Shown one piece after another: positions 1-9,524 of a DNA stretch of 64,000 nt. The notes below the pieces were generated by a model. The model saw nothing but the letters and a program-made list of their open reading frames with translations, was not told the DNA's origin and did not search any database. This DNA is from Tritrichomonas musculus (taxonomy: Eukaryota > Parabasalia > Tritrichomonadida > Tritrichomonadidae), in assembly GCA_039105265.1 (NCBI GenBank), contig JAPFFF010000013.1:3100001-3164000 (forward strand), given 5' to 3'. How positions within the stretch are numbered: the stretch's first letter is position 1; each line of letters begins with the position of its first letter. Both the position numbers and the translations under genes were made by a program.

Positions 1-253
1 TTTAAGAATGGTTGGCCATCCAGAACTGTTATGTTAAATGAAATTAAAATACCCTACACGCATGAAAGATATATTTGCTTATACAATCAATATTTGATAT
101 CAAAAATGTCATTTTCGATGTTCTTCTACTGGCACCCAGAGATATAAAGAGGGCAATCATTTCATCTTTTGTTAGATCCATTGCGCAATATGCTTTCTCA
201 AGTTGCAATATTGTTTTAATATATATTAAAAAAACATTGATATTGTTTAAAAA

Positions 254-496
254 TTATGCTTCTTTAGAAAGGCATGAATCAACATTTTGAAGTGATTTGC
301 ACCCATAAAAAGCGTTTTTCTCCATGTATGTTAATATTTTTGGGAATGAAATTGAAGACAATGAAGAGCAACCTTTAAGAACATTTTGGAAAACTGTTTT
401 AACCGATGTTTGAATTACAACTTGCTTCAGCTGACAATTCTTTTTTGAATCAGTCTTTTGATTAATCGTATTTGCCATCTGACAGACCTCAGTCAA
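254..496 (-). pseudogene. BspA-like LRR_5 repeat fragment
   Basis: The 80-residue frame contains about two LRR_5 (BspA/TpLRR) units, seen as LKGCSSLSSISFPK followed by NAFYGCKSLQ. The N, AF, GC and SL landmarks of these surface/adhesin-type repeats are present. There is no signal peptide, no N-terminal domain and no further repeats, and the first residues lie inside the inverted-repeat element at 467-801. A complete family member runs to hundreds of residues (compare 49637-51298), so this is a relic. The family assignment is firm from the motif; loss of function is inferred from truncation. Confidence 0.6.
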
Positions 497-801
497 TTTT
501 TGCCAACAGAGGTCAATTTTGTAGCAGTGGTCATTTTTTTACTCTTATATATATATATATATATATATAAAGCTTAGAAGATTTTATATTTTTCCAGAAT
601 ATTTCCCAGGGTCTCTATGGCCCCTAGCGGGCATCGAGCGAAGCCGTAGCGAAGTGGAGGTGTAGCCAAGACTCCGCGGCTGGGGCTTAGACACTGGGAA
701 AAATACGGAACATAAAATCTTCTAAGCTTTTTTTTTTTTTAAAGGGTAAAAAAATTGTAAACTGCTGGCAAAATTGAGTGGTTTGTCTTCTGGCAAATAC
801 G
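467..801. mobile_element. Nested inverted-repeat element (MITE-like) with GC-rich core
   Basis: Outer imperfect inverted repeats start with CGTATTTGCCA at 467 and end with TGGCAAATACG at 801. The inverted similarity extends inward through GCAAAATTGA and AAAAAAAT stretches. A second inverted repeat lies inside: AAGCTTAGAAGATTTTAT (570-587) pairs exactly with its complement at 712-729. The centre (about 598-695) is strikingly GC-rich in this AT-rich DNA and carries GCGGGCATCGAGCGAAGCCG, which recurs with one change in the element at 52976-53328. No coding frame is seen. Non-autonomous mobility is inferred from structure; a clear target duplication was not found. Confidence 0.55.
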
Positions 802-909
802 ACCACTCCAGTCTTTTCAAAATAAAAATAATTAAAAAAAAAGACATAAAATTTTTCAGGGTATTTTTAAGTTAAAATTGATTAATTAAGATTAATTAAA
901 TTGATGATT

Positions 910-2188
910 TTAATCATCATGATGTTGGTATTCGAAAGCTTCGATCTTCAGAATTCGCTTTTCAATTTCATTTTTCATTTGCTTTTGCTTGATGGTCAAT
1001 GTCGAGCTCTTCTTGCTGAACAAGTCATAGTTGTTTGACTTAATGATTTCAAAGATTTCTGAAAATGATGGACGTTCATCAGGTGATGGCGACATGCATC
1101 TGACGATCAGTTCACGAACCCAGTCAATCATTGATTCAGGAAGTTGTGGGAGGATTCCATTTAATGCGTTTTTCAAACTGAACCTTGGGTAAGCATCACT
1201 TACGATGAAGATCAATGTGACTCCAAATGAGTAAACATCGACTTTGTTCGTGTATTTGATTCCATCATCGCTTTCTTCAAAAAGTTCTGGTGCCATGAAA
1301 CGAAGTGTGCCGACGCCTTTTGACTGTGAGATCGAGAGGTCTTCTTCTTTCGCAAGGCCGAAGTCGCTGATTTTTACATGCAATTTCTTGCTCAACAGGA
1401 TGTTCAATGGCTTCAGATCTCTATGCATGAAATTGCGGCCGTGGATGTAGCGCATTCCAAGGACAATTTCAACTGTGATTCGGTTCTTTTGCTCCTTGCT
1501 AAGAATCTTTTCGTTGATTGCTTTTTCAAGTGAATTTGGTTCAAGTGACAGTAAAATCGATGGACGATGACTTTCGTCACCGTAGTTCATTCCGTGGATG
1601 CCGATGATGCAAGGATGAGGAAGTTTGAATAGAATTTCTGCTTCTGTGAGGAATCGCTGGAATGTTTTGTGATCGAATTCTTTCAGTTCTTTCTTTGCAA
1701 ACTTTTCTTGCGATTTCTTCAAAACAATTTTTACACTCGATGTGGCTCCTTCTCCAATTACTGACTCCTCTATGTAGTCATCGAAGTTGAAAAATTCAAT
1801 GTCTGATATTTTTTTTTTCAGAGCTGATAAATAACTTTTTAATTGCTGGTCATTAGTTTCAAGTTGGCTGATTTTCTCTTTTAATTGGAGGTTTTGGCTT
1901 TTTAATTGTTGGTCATTAGTTTCAAGTTGGCTGATTTTCTCTTTTAGTTGTTCAATTTCGGATTCTTTTCGATGATTTTTCTCTTCTTTCATAGGCTTTT
2001 CTTCTCTTTTATGTGGGGGAATTGGTATTGTTTCCTCGCTTTTTTGTATTGATGTCGGCATTGGAATCAATTTTTTGTTTTCTGTATCGTTTCCTGGTGT
2101 AATTACTTGATTAACTCCTTTCGTTAAAAGATCAATAATTTTTTGATGATTTTCTTCTTTTGCATAATCGATGGCTGCTTTGTTAATA
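910..2188 (-). CDS. Protein kinase (TKL-like) with coiled coil; last segment of an ankyrin-kinase gene
   Basis: The segment opens with half an ankyrin repeat (AAIDYAKEENHQKIIDLL). A coiled coil of two near-identical blocks (LKEKISQLETNDQQLKS twice) follows, then a complete serine/threonine-type kinase domain. Visible kinase motifs are the glycine loop GEGATSSV, the lysine in FAKKELK, catalytic loop HRDLKPLN, metal loop DFGLA, activation-segment end APELF, and the VDVYSFG helix. All key residues are intact, so an active cytosolic kinase is expected. There is no ATG at the 5' side: the frame is open back to about 2188, where it follows an intervening sequence. It is therefore read as the final coding segment of the gene beginning at 3894, not as a free-standing gene. 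The TKL-like label rests on overall pattern; the substrate is unknown. Confidence 0.8.
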
Positions 2189-2274
2189 ATGAAATTTTAA
2201 ATTCCAAAAATGATGATAAATGCGAATATTATAAAAAATAAATATTGAATATCATGAATGTTTTTGGTTAAAAT

Positions 2275-3894
2275 GTCTTTGCAGTTGATATCGATATTTG
2301 GTTGTGATAATAAAAGCTGAACAATTTCTTCATGTCCTCTAGAAGATGCAGCCATCAAAGGAGTACTGTTAAATATTCAAAATGAATTCCAAAAGTGATA
2401 AAAAGTTAGAATTTTATTGAAAAATAAGATTTGAATGAAATGAAAAAATAAGATTTGAATGGAATGAAAAAATAAGATTTGAATTTCATGAAAAAATAAG
2501 ATTTGAATTTCATGAAAAAATAAGATTTGAATGTAATGAAAAAATAAGATTTGAATGTAATGAAAAAATAAGATTTGAATGTAATGAAAAAATAAGATTT
2601 GAATTACATGAAAAAATAAGATTTGAATGTAATGAAAAAATAAGATTTGAATTTTATGAAAAAATAGGATTTGAATGGTATGAGAGTTTTTATAGTAAAA
2701 TACTTTTGCAATTGATTTCAATATTTGGTTTTGTTAATAAAAGTTGAACAATTTTAGTATGACCACAGAAAGATGCATAAATCAATGGAGTCCAATTAAT
2801 TATTCTTATTAAATTCCAAAAATGATGATAAATGTGAATATTATAAAAAATAAATTTTGAATATCATGAATGTTTTTGGTTAAAATGTCTTTGCAGTTGA
2901 TATCGATATTTGGTTGTGATAATAAAAGCTGAACAATTTCTTCATGTCCTCCAGAAGATGCAACAATCAAAGGAGTACTGTTAAATATTCAAAATGAATT
3001 CCAAAAGTGATAAAAAGTTAGAATTTTATTGAAAAATAAGATTTGAATGAAATGAAAAAATAAGATTTGAATGTAATGAAAAAATAAGATTTGAATGGAA
3101 TGAAAAAATAAGATTTGAATGTAATGAAAAAATAAGATTTGAATGTAATGAAAAAATAAGATTTGAATTTCATGAAAAAATAAGATTTGAATGGAATGAA
3201 AAAATAAGATTTGAATTACATGAAAAAATAAGATTTGAATGGAATGAAAAAATAAGATTTGAATGTAATGAAAAAATAAGATTTGAATGGAATGAAAAAA
3301 TAAGATTTGAATGTAATGAAAAAATAAGATTTGAATGTAATGAAAAAATAAGATTTGAATTTCATGAAAAAATAAGATTTGAATGGAATGAAAAAATAAG
3401 ATTTGAATGGAATGAAAAAATAAGATTTGAATTCTATGAAAAAATAAGATTTGAATGTAATGAAAAAATAAGATTTGAATGTAATGAAAAAATAAGATTT
3501 GAATTACATGAAAAAATAAGATTTGAATGTAATGAAAAAATAAGATTTGAATTTTATGAAAAAATAGGATTTGAATGGTATGAGAGTTTTTATAGTAAAA
3601 TACTTTTGCAATTGATTTCAATATTTGGTTTTGTTAATAAAAGTTGAACAATTTTAGTATGACCACAGAAAGATGCATAAATCAATGGAGTCCAATTAAT
3701 TATTCTTATTAAATTCCAAAAATGATGATAAATGTGAATATTATAAAAAATAAATTTTGAATATCATGAATGTTTTTGGTTAAAATGTCTTTGCAGTTGA
3801 TATCGATATTTTTTTCCGCAAGAAGGCTTTGAACAGATTTAATATCTCCTTCTTCAGATGCTTTAAGAAGCTTGTCTGTTTTGATAAAACTCAT
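2275..3894 (-). CDS. Ankyrin segments upstream of the kinase, each separated by intervening sequence
   Basis: A start codon at 3894 (MSFIKTDKLLKASEEGDIK...) opens the gene. Five ankyrin segments can be read in order, at about 3894-3784, 3700-3603, 2979-2887, 2800-2703 and 2367-2275, before the kinase segment at 2188-910. Each ends near (I/V)(D/E)INCK and the next begins near TPL(I/M), the normal ankyrin periodicity, with no internal stops. Between them lie intervening stretches that carry stops in the ankyrin frame; two of these are the 24-nt arrays. Segments 3 and 5, and 2 and 4, are near copies, because a block is tandemly duplicated. Ankyrin repeats normally bind partner proteins, so this part probably targets the kinase. 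How the segments are joined is unknown. Confidence 0.6.
2400..2690. repeat. 24-nt minisatellite array A (12 units)
   Basis: Twelve tandem units of the form GAAT-NNN-AT(G)AAAAAATAAGATTT are read by eye. The variable triplet takes the values TTT, GAA, GGA, TTC, GTA, TAC and GGT, while the remaining 21 nt are almost constant. The array lies exactly between two ankyrin coding segments. Read on the minus strand it would give a degenerate eight-residue repeat IQILFFHx, but only in a frame different from the ankyrin frame. Confidence 0.9.
3020..3590. repeat. 24-nt minisatellite array B (24 units)
   Basis: Same unit as at 2400-2690, with 24 copies. Triplets seen are GTA and GGA (most common), TTC, TAC, TTT, GAA, TCT and GGT. 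First and last units match those of the other array, so the two differ only by internal units. The array sits between ankyrin segments ending at about 3603 and starting at about 2979. Confidence 0.9.
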
Positions 3895-4345
3895 TCTTTA
3901 TTGATGAAAATTTTAATTGAATTTTGAGAACTTTGAAAATTTACTCTTATTTCATTTATCTTTTTATATTTAAATATAAAAACAATATCTATCACATTTT
4001 TATAATAAAAAAAATAATTATTTTATAATTCTATTTGTATGCATTTTATAATAAATAAGAAGTAAAAGTTCAGAATTTTTGAATAAAAAAATAAAAATAA
4101 TAGAAAAAGTTTAAAATTTTATCGAGTTTAATCTTTAGATCAGTGGTGTAAACAAGCTTTGTTCGGTATTGATTATAAGCTTGCTTGACTCGGTTCCAAT
4201 GACCATTTGAATTTTGGCCATAACTTGGCACTTGTAGCTGATATCTAATAATCAAAAGATAAAATGGATAATTGCTGTTCTGAATCTTCTTCAATTATCT
4301 AATATCATTTATAGTAAATGAGTCGTTTAAGTCTATATCTTTTAT

Positions 4346-4520
4346 GATAAATCAGTTCCTGAAAAATGAATGGGACAGATGACAGATAAAATACTAAGTG
4401 AACTGTCACTGTATTTTTGTCACCTCTGCCTTCATTTAAACAACCGCAACATAAAACAGTCACAGTGTCTTATGCTGTCACAGGATAAATCAGTTCCTAA
4501 AAAATGGAGTGAACCGATGA
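4346..4520. repeat. Direct repeat pair flanking a small inverted repeat
   Basis: GATAAATCAGTTCCT followed by an A-rich tail and a GATGA end occurs at 4346-4382 and again at 4484-4520. Between them AACTGTCACTGTA and ACAGTCACAGTGT form a loose inverted pair. No coding frame spans it. It resembles a short duplicated or mobile sequence, but the family is unknown. Confidence 0.5.
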
Positions 4521-4735
4521 TAATGTTAGGGTTGTAAAAAGGAGGTTGTTCGTCTTCTCTTTATCTTGTCCGTCATCTTCATCATCTTTGTTATTTGTAT
4601 CTTCGTCTTGTTCTCTTTTTGTTTCTCGTTCGGTATCTCTTTTTATATTATCTTCATTGTCGGCATCTTCATCATCGCTTACTTCTAATGGTTTCTCTCG
4701 TTTATTAAGAGTATTTCTTATTATTAATTAAAACC
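4505..4735 (-). other. Acidic low-complexity reading frame, possible gene-tail relic
   Basis: The minus strand reads EVSDDEDADNEDNIKRDTE followed by more D/E/K/R-rich sequence, then stops shortly after. It looks like the charged tail of a larger protein, but no start codon or domain is present around it. It may be a relic or a chance simple repeat. Confidence 0.2.
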
Positions 4736-4852
4736 TATATCGATTAAGATTTTTTGATTAGTTTAGCAAATGATTGTCATTTATTAAATTAAATAAATTT
4801 ATCAAAATTTGTAAATATAAAGGTGAATACTTATCGCCCCCGATACTTATTG

Positions 4853-4884
4853 ACCCCGGAGGTTAAGGTCAATATTGACCTTGT
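4853..4884. repeat. GACCCCGGAG...AAGGTCAAT motif, copy 1
   Basis: GACCCCGGAG, a short spacer, then AAGGTCAATATTGACC. A related string GACCCGGAGCAAGGTCAATTT lies at about 23464-23484, followed by AAATTGGCC. Two GC-richer matches 18 kb apart suggest a small dispersed repeat family. Confidence 0.4.
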
Positions 4885-5469
4885 ATCGTACATCAGAAAA
4901 AAAAGTTCGAAACTTTTTTGCACTTTTGCAAAAAATACCATGAGTTGCTACTCATGCTTTTTTCATATTTTTTCCAGATAAAAAAAATTATAAACGTATT
5001 ATTTTAGTGTAAGTTGATAATGATTTTTAATATAAGCACTCACTAATAAACAAGCATTCACAAGTATTTTATATATTATCAATCATTCTTTTTGTTACTT
5101 TCTAGCAAGAAAAATTAAAATCATCATCTTAAATAAAATTTAATATTATGTAAATTGAAATCAAATGCGCAATCCGGGTGAATAGCAATAAATATAGACT
5201 GTATCTCTTATAATAAAATGAGTCCTTTGTGATTTTGAAAGAATATAATATCAAATAATGAAATTATAATTGAAACTTTGAAATTTGCGTAATTAAATGC
5301 TTTAAAATAATAAAATGATGGCATAAAAATACTTCTGAGTAATATTTTCTGGCAAGGCTTGCTAGTTACCTAACCAGCAAGGTGTCCACTTTTTGATTGA
5401 AAATACCGATCCAGCTTTTTCAAAGAAGAAAAGTGCCAAAAATTCAGAGATGGTATATCAGCTTTAAAA

Positions 5470-5724
5470 ATGCCCAAAAAAAATTCCCCACCAAGTGATG
5501 AATTAATTTCATATGATGATACTGGTATTAATACTTATGATATAAAATCTCATATTCCTGTTGTTCCTGAGTTCTTTAAAATTAATGATTGTATTTATTA
5601 CAAAAGAGAAATATTTATCATTCAAAAAACAATCAATGACCTTCTAACCATCAAATTAGAATCAATTAAAAACAATTGCTCTGATAAAACCAAAATAATT
5701 ATGGAATTTATAAATTTCTCTTGA
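5470..5724 (+). CDS. Small hypothetical protein
   Basis: An 84-residue frame with an ATG start (MPKKNSPPSDELISYDDTG...). It is mixed in composition rather than the lysine/asparagine runs of random AT-rich DNA, has no membrane segment, and belongs to no family I recognise. A hairpin lies about 100 bp upstream. It could be a short real gene or the start of a truncated one. Confidence 0.35.
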   Translation: MPKKNSPPSDELISYDDTGINTYDIKSHIPVVPEFFKINDCIYYKREIFIIQKTINDLLTIKLESIKNNCSDKTKIIMEFINFS

Positions 5725-6064
5725 TCTTTCAATAAACAACAATATCTTATTTTATTTATACTTTGATGTTTCCATTTTATTAACTGGGGCTACATCATTT
5801 TTAAATACCTGCATTATCGTACATTGAATCAATATGGTATTAATCAATTACGAATTTATATAATCTAACGGATTCATTTTTGTTATGGGTAAAATCTTAT
5901 TCCTATATTATACATACTATCCAAAAATAACTTTTTTTTAAATTATTTATTGAGATATTTATTGATTTTTTTAAAATTTATTTCGAAAATTTTAATTGAA
6001 ATAGTTTTATTGAATAATTGAATGGCATAAAAGAATTTTTATTATAAAACCATACAATACTTAA
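5725..6064. other. Intergenic, nothing recognised
   Basis: A/T-rich DNA without a supported gene or repeat. It presumably contains the promoter of the downstream ankyrin locus. Confidence 0.5.
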
Positions 6065-9000
6065 ATGCTTGAATTGTTGAATTTTATTATAAAATATACT
6101 CCATTTGTACGGGCCTCTCGATATCCAGATTTCACCCAGCCCCTTGAAAATTTAGATTTATTATGTAATAATGATATTTTAAAATATATTCCAAGAGATT
6201 TTACGTTGACAACGAACAATGGATCGTCAATATTTAATATTTTATTATTAACAAAAACAAGTAAATATATCAAAAATATTATTAAAGAGGATCCAACAAT
6301 AAAACAATACAGCCTTGATATTAACGATGAATTGAATACACTTAAACAAATGGAGCAATTATATCAAGGAAATAAAGTTGATTTTGATAATTTTCCAAAT
6401 ATTCAAGAAATTTCAGATATCCTTGAGATGAAAGATCTGAAAAAAGCAATTTCAATGGGGGAAATTATACTTTCTCCTGATTTTCTTCGACAATGTTTTA
6501 AAAAAAATAAATATGAAACTTTTTCAATTATTTTTAATGACAAAATATTCAAATGTAATAAATATGGCGTTTATATTTCCAAAGTTATTCGTGATTTTTT
6601 ATCAGAAAATCCTGAATCAAACGAATTTGTATTTAATCTAAATATTGAATCGGATGAAATTCAACCAATTATTGACTTTTTCAATTTTTCAAAGGTTGAA
6701 ATCAATGATAATATTTATTCAATCAGAGAACTTCTTGATAAATTACAAATCACGTCTATTTTTTCCAATTTTTTTGACGAAAAAATCAAAGACAGTGAAG
6801 CATTGAATCAAGCAATTGATGATCAGCCGACAATGATTGAGTCGATTGAAGAAATTTTTGATTTACTATATCATATAAATGAAATAACAATAAAATCACA
6901 TCAAATGATATATCTTCGCATTCTTCTTTTGTTAATTTTAACAGTGTTTCGATTTTTAAACTATTTTTAGAAATTAATGAAGACGAGAAAAGCATTCAAA
7001 AATGTTTGAAATGCGCTATTATAAAAAATCCTTTGAAACTTGTCAAGTACTTTTTTGATGAATATACAAATGAATGTTTTAGATTAACTGGGAATTTTGT
7101 ATTTCATCTGTTGAAACATTCATTGGAAAAAAAACAGAATTAACAGAATATTTAATCAATAAATTTCTAAATATCAATCCAAAAGTTTTTCATAAATTTA
7201 AATTTTATCATTTATTATCAATAGCTTGTTTAAACAACGATTTGGAAAGTGTTAAAATGATTGTTGATTTAAAAAATAAATACAGTTCAATTAAAGATTA
7301 TACCGATGAATTTCTTGATGCTGCAAAATCAAATTCTTATGAAATATGCAAATATTTTATTGATAACAAATTATATATTGATTATCAAACTATTTCAAAA
7401 TATCCTAACCATCTTAAGAATTTAAGGAAAGACATATTTTTATTATTAATAAATGATTCGGACGATCAAACTGCATATTAATTATATCAGAGTTTTCTTA
7501 GCCAAGCAATTAAAGATAATAATATTGAACTTGCCGAATACATATTGGAAAGGACGAATAAATGCAATTATGACGATTTAATTAATGCTGTTCGTACTGG
7601 TAATTTAAATATGGTGAATTTAATATTTAAATATGATTCTAATAGTGTTTCTTTTATTAATAATTCATCATCAATTGGTGGATCGCCTTTATTTATTGCT
7701 GTAGAAATGGATAGCATAGAAATTGTAAAAACACTTCTTTCAATTCCAAGAATTAACCTTAATTGTGCTTTAAATGGAGAAACAATTCTGGTTTATTCAT
7801 TAAAAAAAGATAATTATAGAATCGCTAAACTTTTAATTCAAGATGAAAGAACAGATATAAATATAGCAAAAAATGAAGAGTCACCTTTGGTTAATGCTAC
7901 ACAAAAAAGAAAAACAGATAGATCTTTTAATTAATAATCCAACATTTGATGAAAGAGCAAATTTGCTAGATTATGCATTCTACATTTCAGATAATGAAAT
8001 CTCAAAACAATTGTATTCTTTAAAGTCTCTCGATGTGAATTTTTATTATGAATCGCATCAAACTACATTATTAAAAGAAGTATATTATAATAATGAAGAA
8101 AAAGTTGATTTAATCATTAATCATCCTTCTTTTGATAAAATTAAATCACATCTTACAATGGCCATCATGGTTTCAATCAAGAAAAATGATATTAATATTT
8201 TTAGAAAACTGTTGCGAGTAATAGATAATAATGTTAATATTTATGTGACTGATTATGCTAGATTACCTCTTCTCACTTTTGCTTTGGATCAGCAAAGTAA
8301 TGAAATTGTAACCGAGATTTTAGAAAGCCCTAACTTTAATCTTGATCGAGATACAATTCAAAGTTCATTTGAAAAACTATGCCAATTATGGCAGAACAAA
8401 TGTTCTTTTGATCTCATGAAAAAAATAGTTGAACTTGATGAAAAAAATCATCATTTTATCGATTTTACAAAATTGTTATCAAATGGGAAATCTGTTTTTA
8501 CATCAATGATTCCTTACTTAAATTTTGATGAAATTGTTAAATTTTTGGTTGATCACGGTGCAGATCCAAACATTCAAGATTTAGATGGCCTTGATTCTCT
8601 TAGTTATGCAATCAAACTGAATTCAGCTCCATTTGTTCTTGCTTTAATAAACTCCAATAAGATTGATTTGACAAAAAGAATTCTTGACCAAAAAACAGGA
8701 GTGAATAAAACATACCTTCATTTGGCAGCACGATTGGATGAACCAAGAATTTTACTTCATCTTCTTGAAAAGAAAGAAATGGACGTGAATGCAGAAGATG
8801 AGAATGGTGAAACTCCGCTTATGGAATCTTGCAGATTTAGCAGAGACAAGATAATTGAAGCATTGTTTCAAATAGATGATTTGGATTATCTTCATGTTAA
8901 TAAAAATGGAGAGAATGCTTTAGAAATTGTGACTAAAGAATCTAAAACACAAGAAAAATTTACCAGAAAAGATTATTTCCAAGCATTACTGAATCAAATC

Positions 9001-9117
9001 CTTTTAAATGAAAATCAAAATAATATTATTAATGAAGAGGAAGAGGAAGATGATATAAAAATAAGATCAACATCAAGTGATCATTCAGATCTAGATAGAT
9101 ATGATGATGTCGATTAA
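6065..9117 (+). pseudogene. Disrupted BTB-like/ankyrin protein gene
   Basis: The locus encodes two BTB-like segments (N-terminal about 100 residues, then KYETFSIIFNDKIFKCNKYG...) followed by a long run of ankyrin repeats and an acidic tail ending STSSDHSDLDRYDDVD. The protein is not continuous. The frame shifts at about 6880-6905, again in an A-run near 7125, meets an in-frame stop at 7479-7481, and shifts once more in an A-rich run near 7900. Protein similarity to the ankyrin pattern carries straight across every break (for example NLKSVKM-type and LLINNPTFDERANLL repeats). Two breaks fall in A homopolymers, so some could be assembly errors. If all are real, this is a recently inactivated member of a large BTB-ankyrin family. 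The 7873-9117 stretch is the longest intact part. Confidence 0.65.
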
Positions 9118-9524
9118 TTGATGATTTATATAAAATGCTCTTTTTTTTTATAATATTTTTTTCACTGTTTCTACTAGTTATTTCATCGTATAGTTTATGT
9201 TTTGCTATTTTCAAAAAAAAAAATTTATTATTTTGCGTTTTCAAATTTAATTGTGAACATATTTGTTCTTTAAAAAAAGATTATTTCTCATTGATGATTC
9301 ATTTAGTAAACCTAATATATATAAATTTACGCATATTTTTATGATTTATTTTCTTTTTTATATTTAAATAATTGAGATAAATACTCAAAACCATTTTCCT
9401 ATGATAGTTCGCAAGCCCTCTCAATTCTTTTAAATTTTGATAGAAATTTTGAAGCGAACTATCGAATTTATAGAATTTATAGAATTTTAATTTTCGTTAT
9501 CACAAAATTTTGATTTTAACATTA
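9118..9524. other. Intergenic between ankyrin locus and pseudokinase gene
   Basis: A/T-rich with T-runs. No gene is recognised. It contains the initiator-like site at 9500-9504. Confidence 0.5.
9500..9504 (+). promoter_or_regulatory. Initiator-like element TCACA
   Basis: TCACA matches the trichomonad initiator pattern TCA(C/T)(A/T), in which A is the transcription start. The A (9502) is 23 nt before the chosen ATG at 9525, the spacing typical of Trichomonas genes. The match is short and could be chance. Confidence 0.35.

Larger units (their letters stand above)
2269..3780. repeat. Tandem duplication of an ankyrin-array block (612 bp and 900 bp copies)
   Basis: Block 2269-2880 (612 bp) and block 2881-3780 (900 bp) are near-identical. 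Sequence right of the arrays is offset by 900 bp and sequence left of them by 612 bp. The difference of 288 bp equals exactly twelve 24-nt units, so the blocks differ essentially only in array length. Confidence 0.85.
4300..5469. other. Largely non-coding, hairpin-rich stretch
   Basis: Apart from the repeat pair and the acidic frame, no gene is seen. Small palindromes cluster near 4865-4960: GGTCAATATTGACC (about 4869-4882), TTCGAA, TGCACTTTTGCA and CATGAGTTGCTACTCATG. A further hairpin, GCTTGCTAGTT paired with AACCAGCAAG, lies at about 5359-5381. Confidence 0.5.

Noticed and set aside
75-290. Plus-strand frame near the window start
   Set aside because: TTG-initiated, with no family or consistent composition; overlaps the BspA relic on the other strand.
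2269-3603. Classical trichomonad spliceosomal introns between ankyrin segments
   Set aside because: The expected GTAYGT donor and ACTAACACACAG acceptor are absent, and a GT-AG join tried at one boundary breaks the frame. Kept only as an open question about non-canonical removal.
2377-3621. Long minus-strand frames encoding IQILFFHx repeats
   Set aside because: They are open only because the 24-nt unit is divisible by three. They begin at a TTG in the wrong frame of the ankyrin segment, so they are repeat artefacts, not proteins.
4070-4294. Minus-strand frame with VPSYGQNSNGHWNRVKQAYN
   Set aside because: The composition looks protein-like, but there is no ATG, it ends in phenylalanine/tyrosine-rich A/T sequence, and I recognise no family. 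Possibly a gene scrap; support too weak to list.
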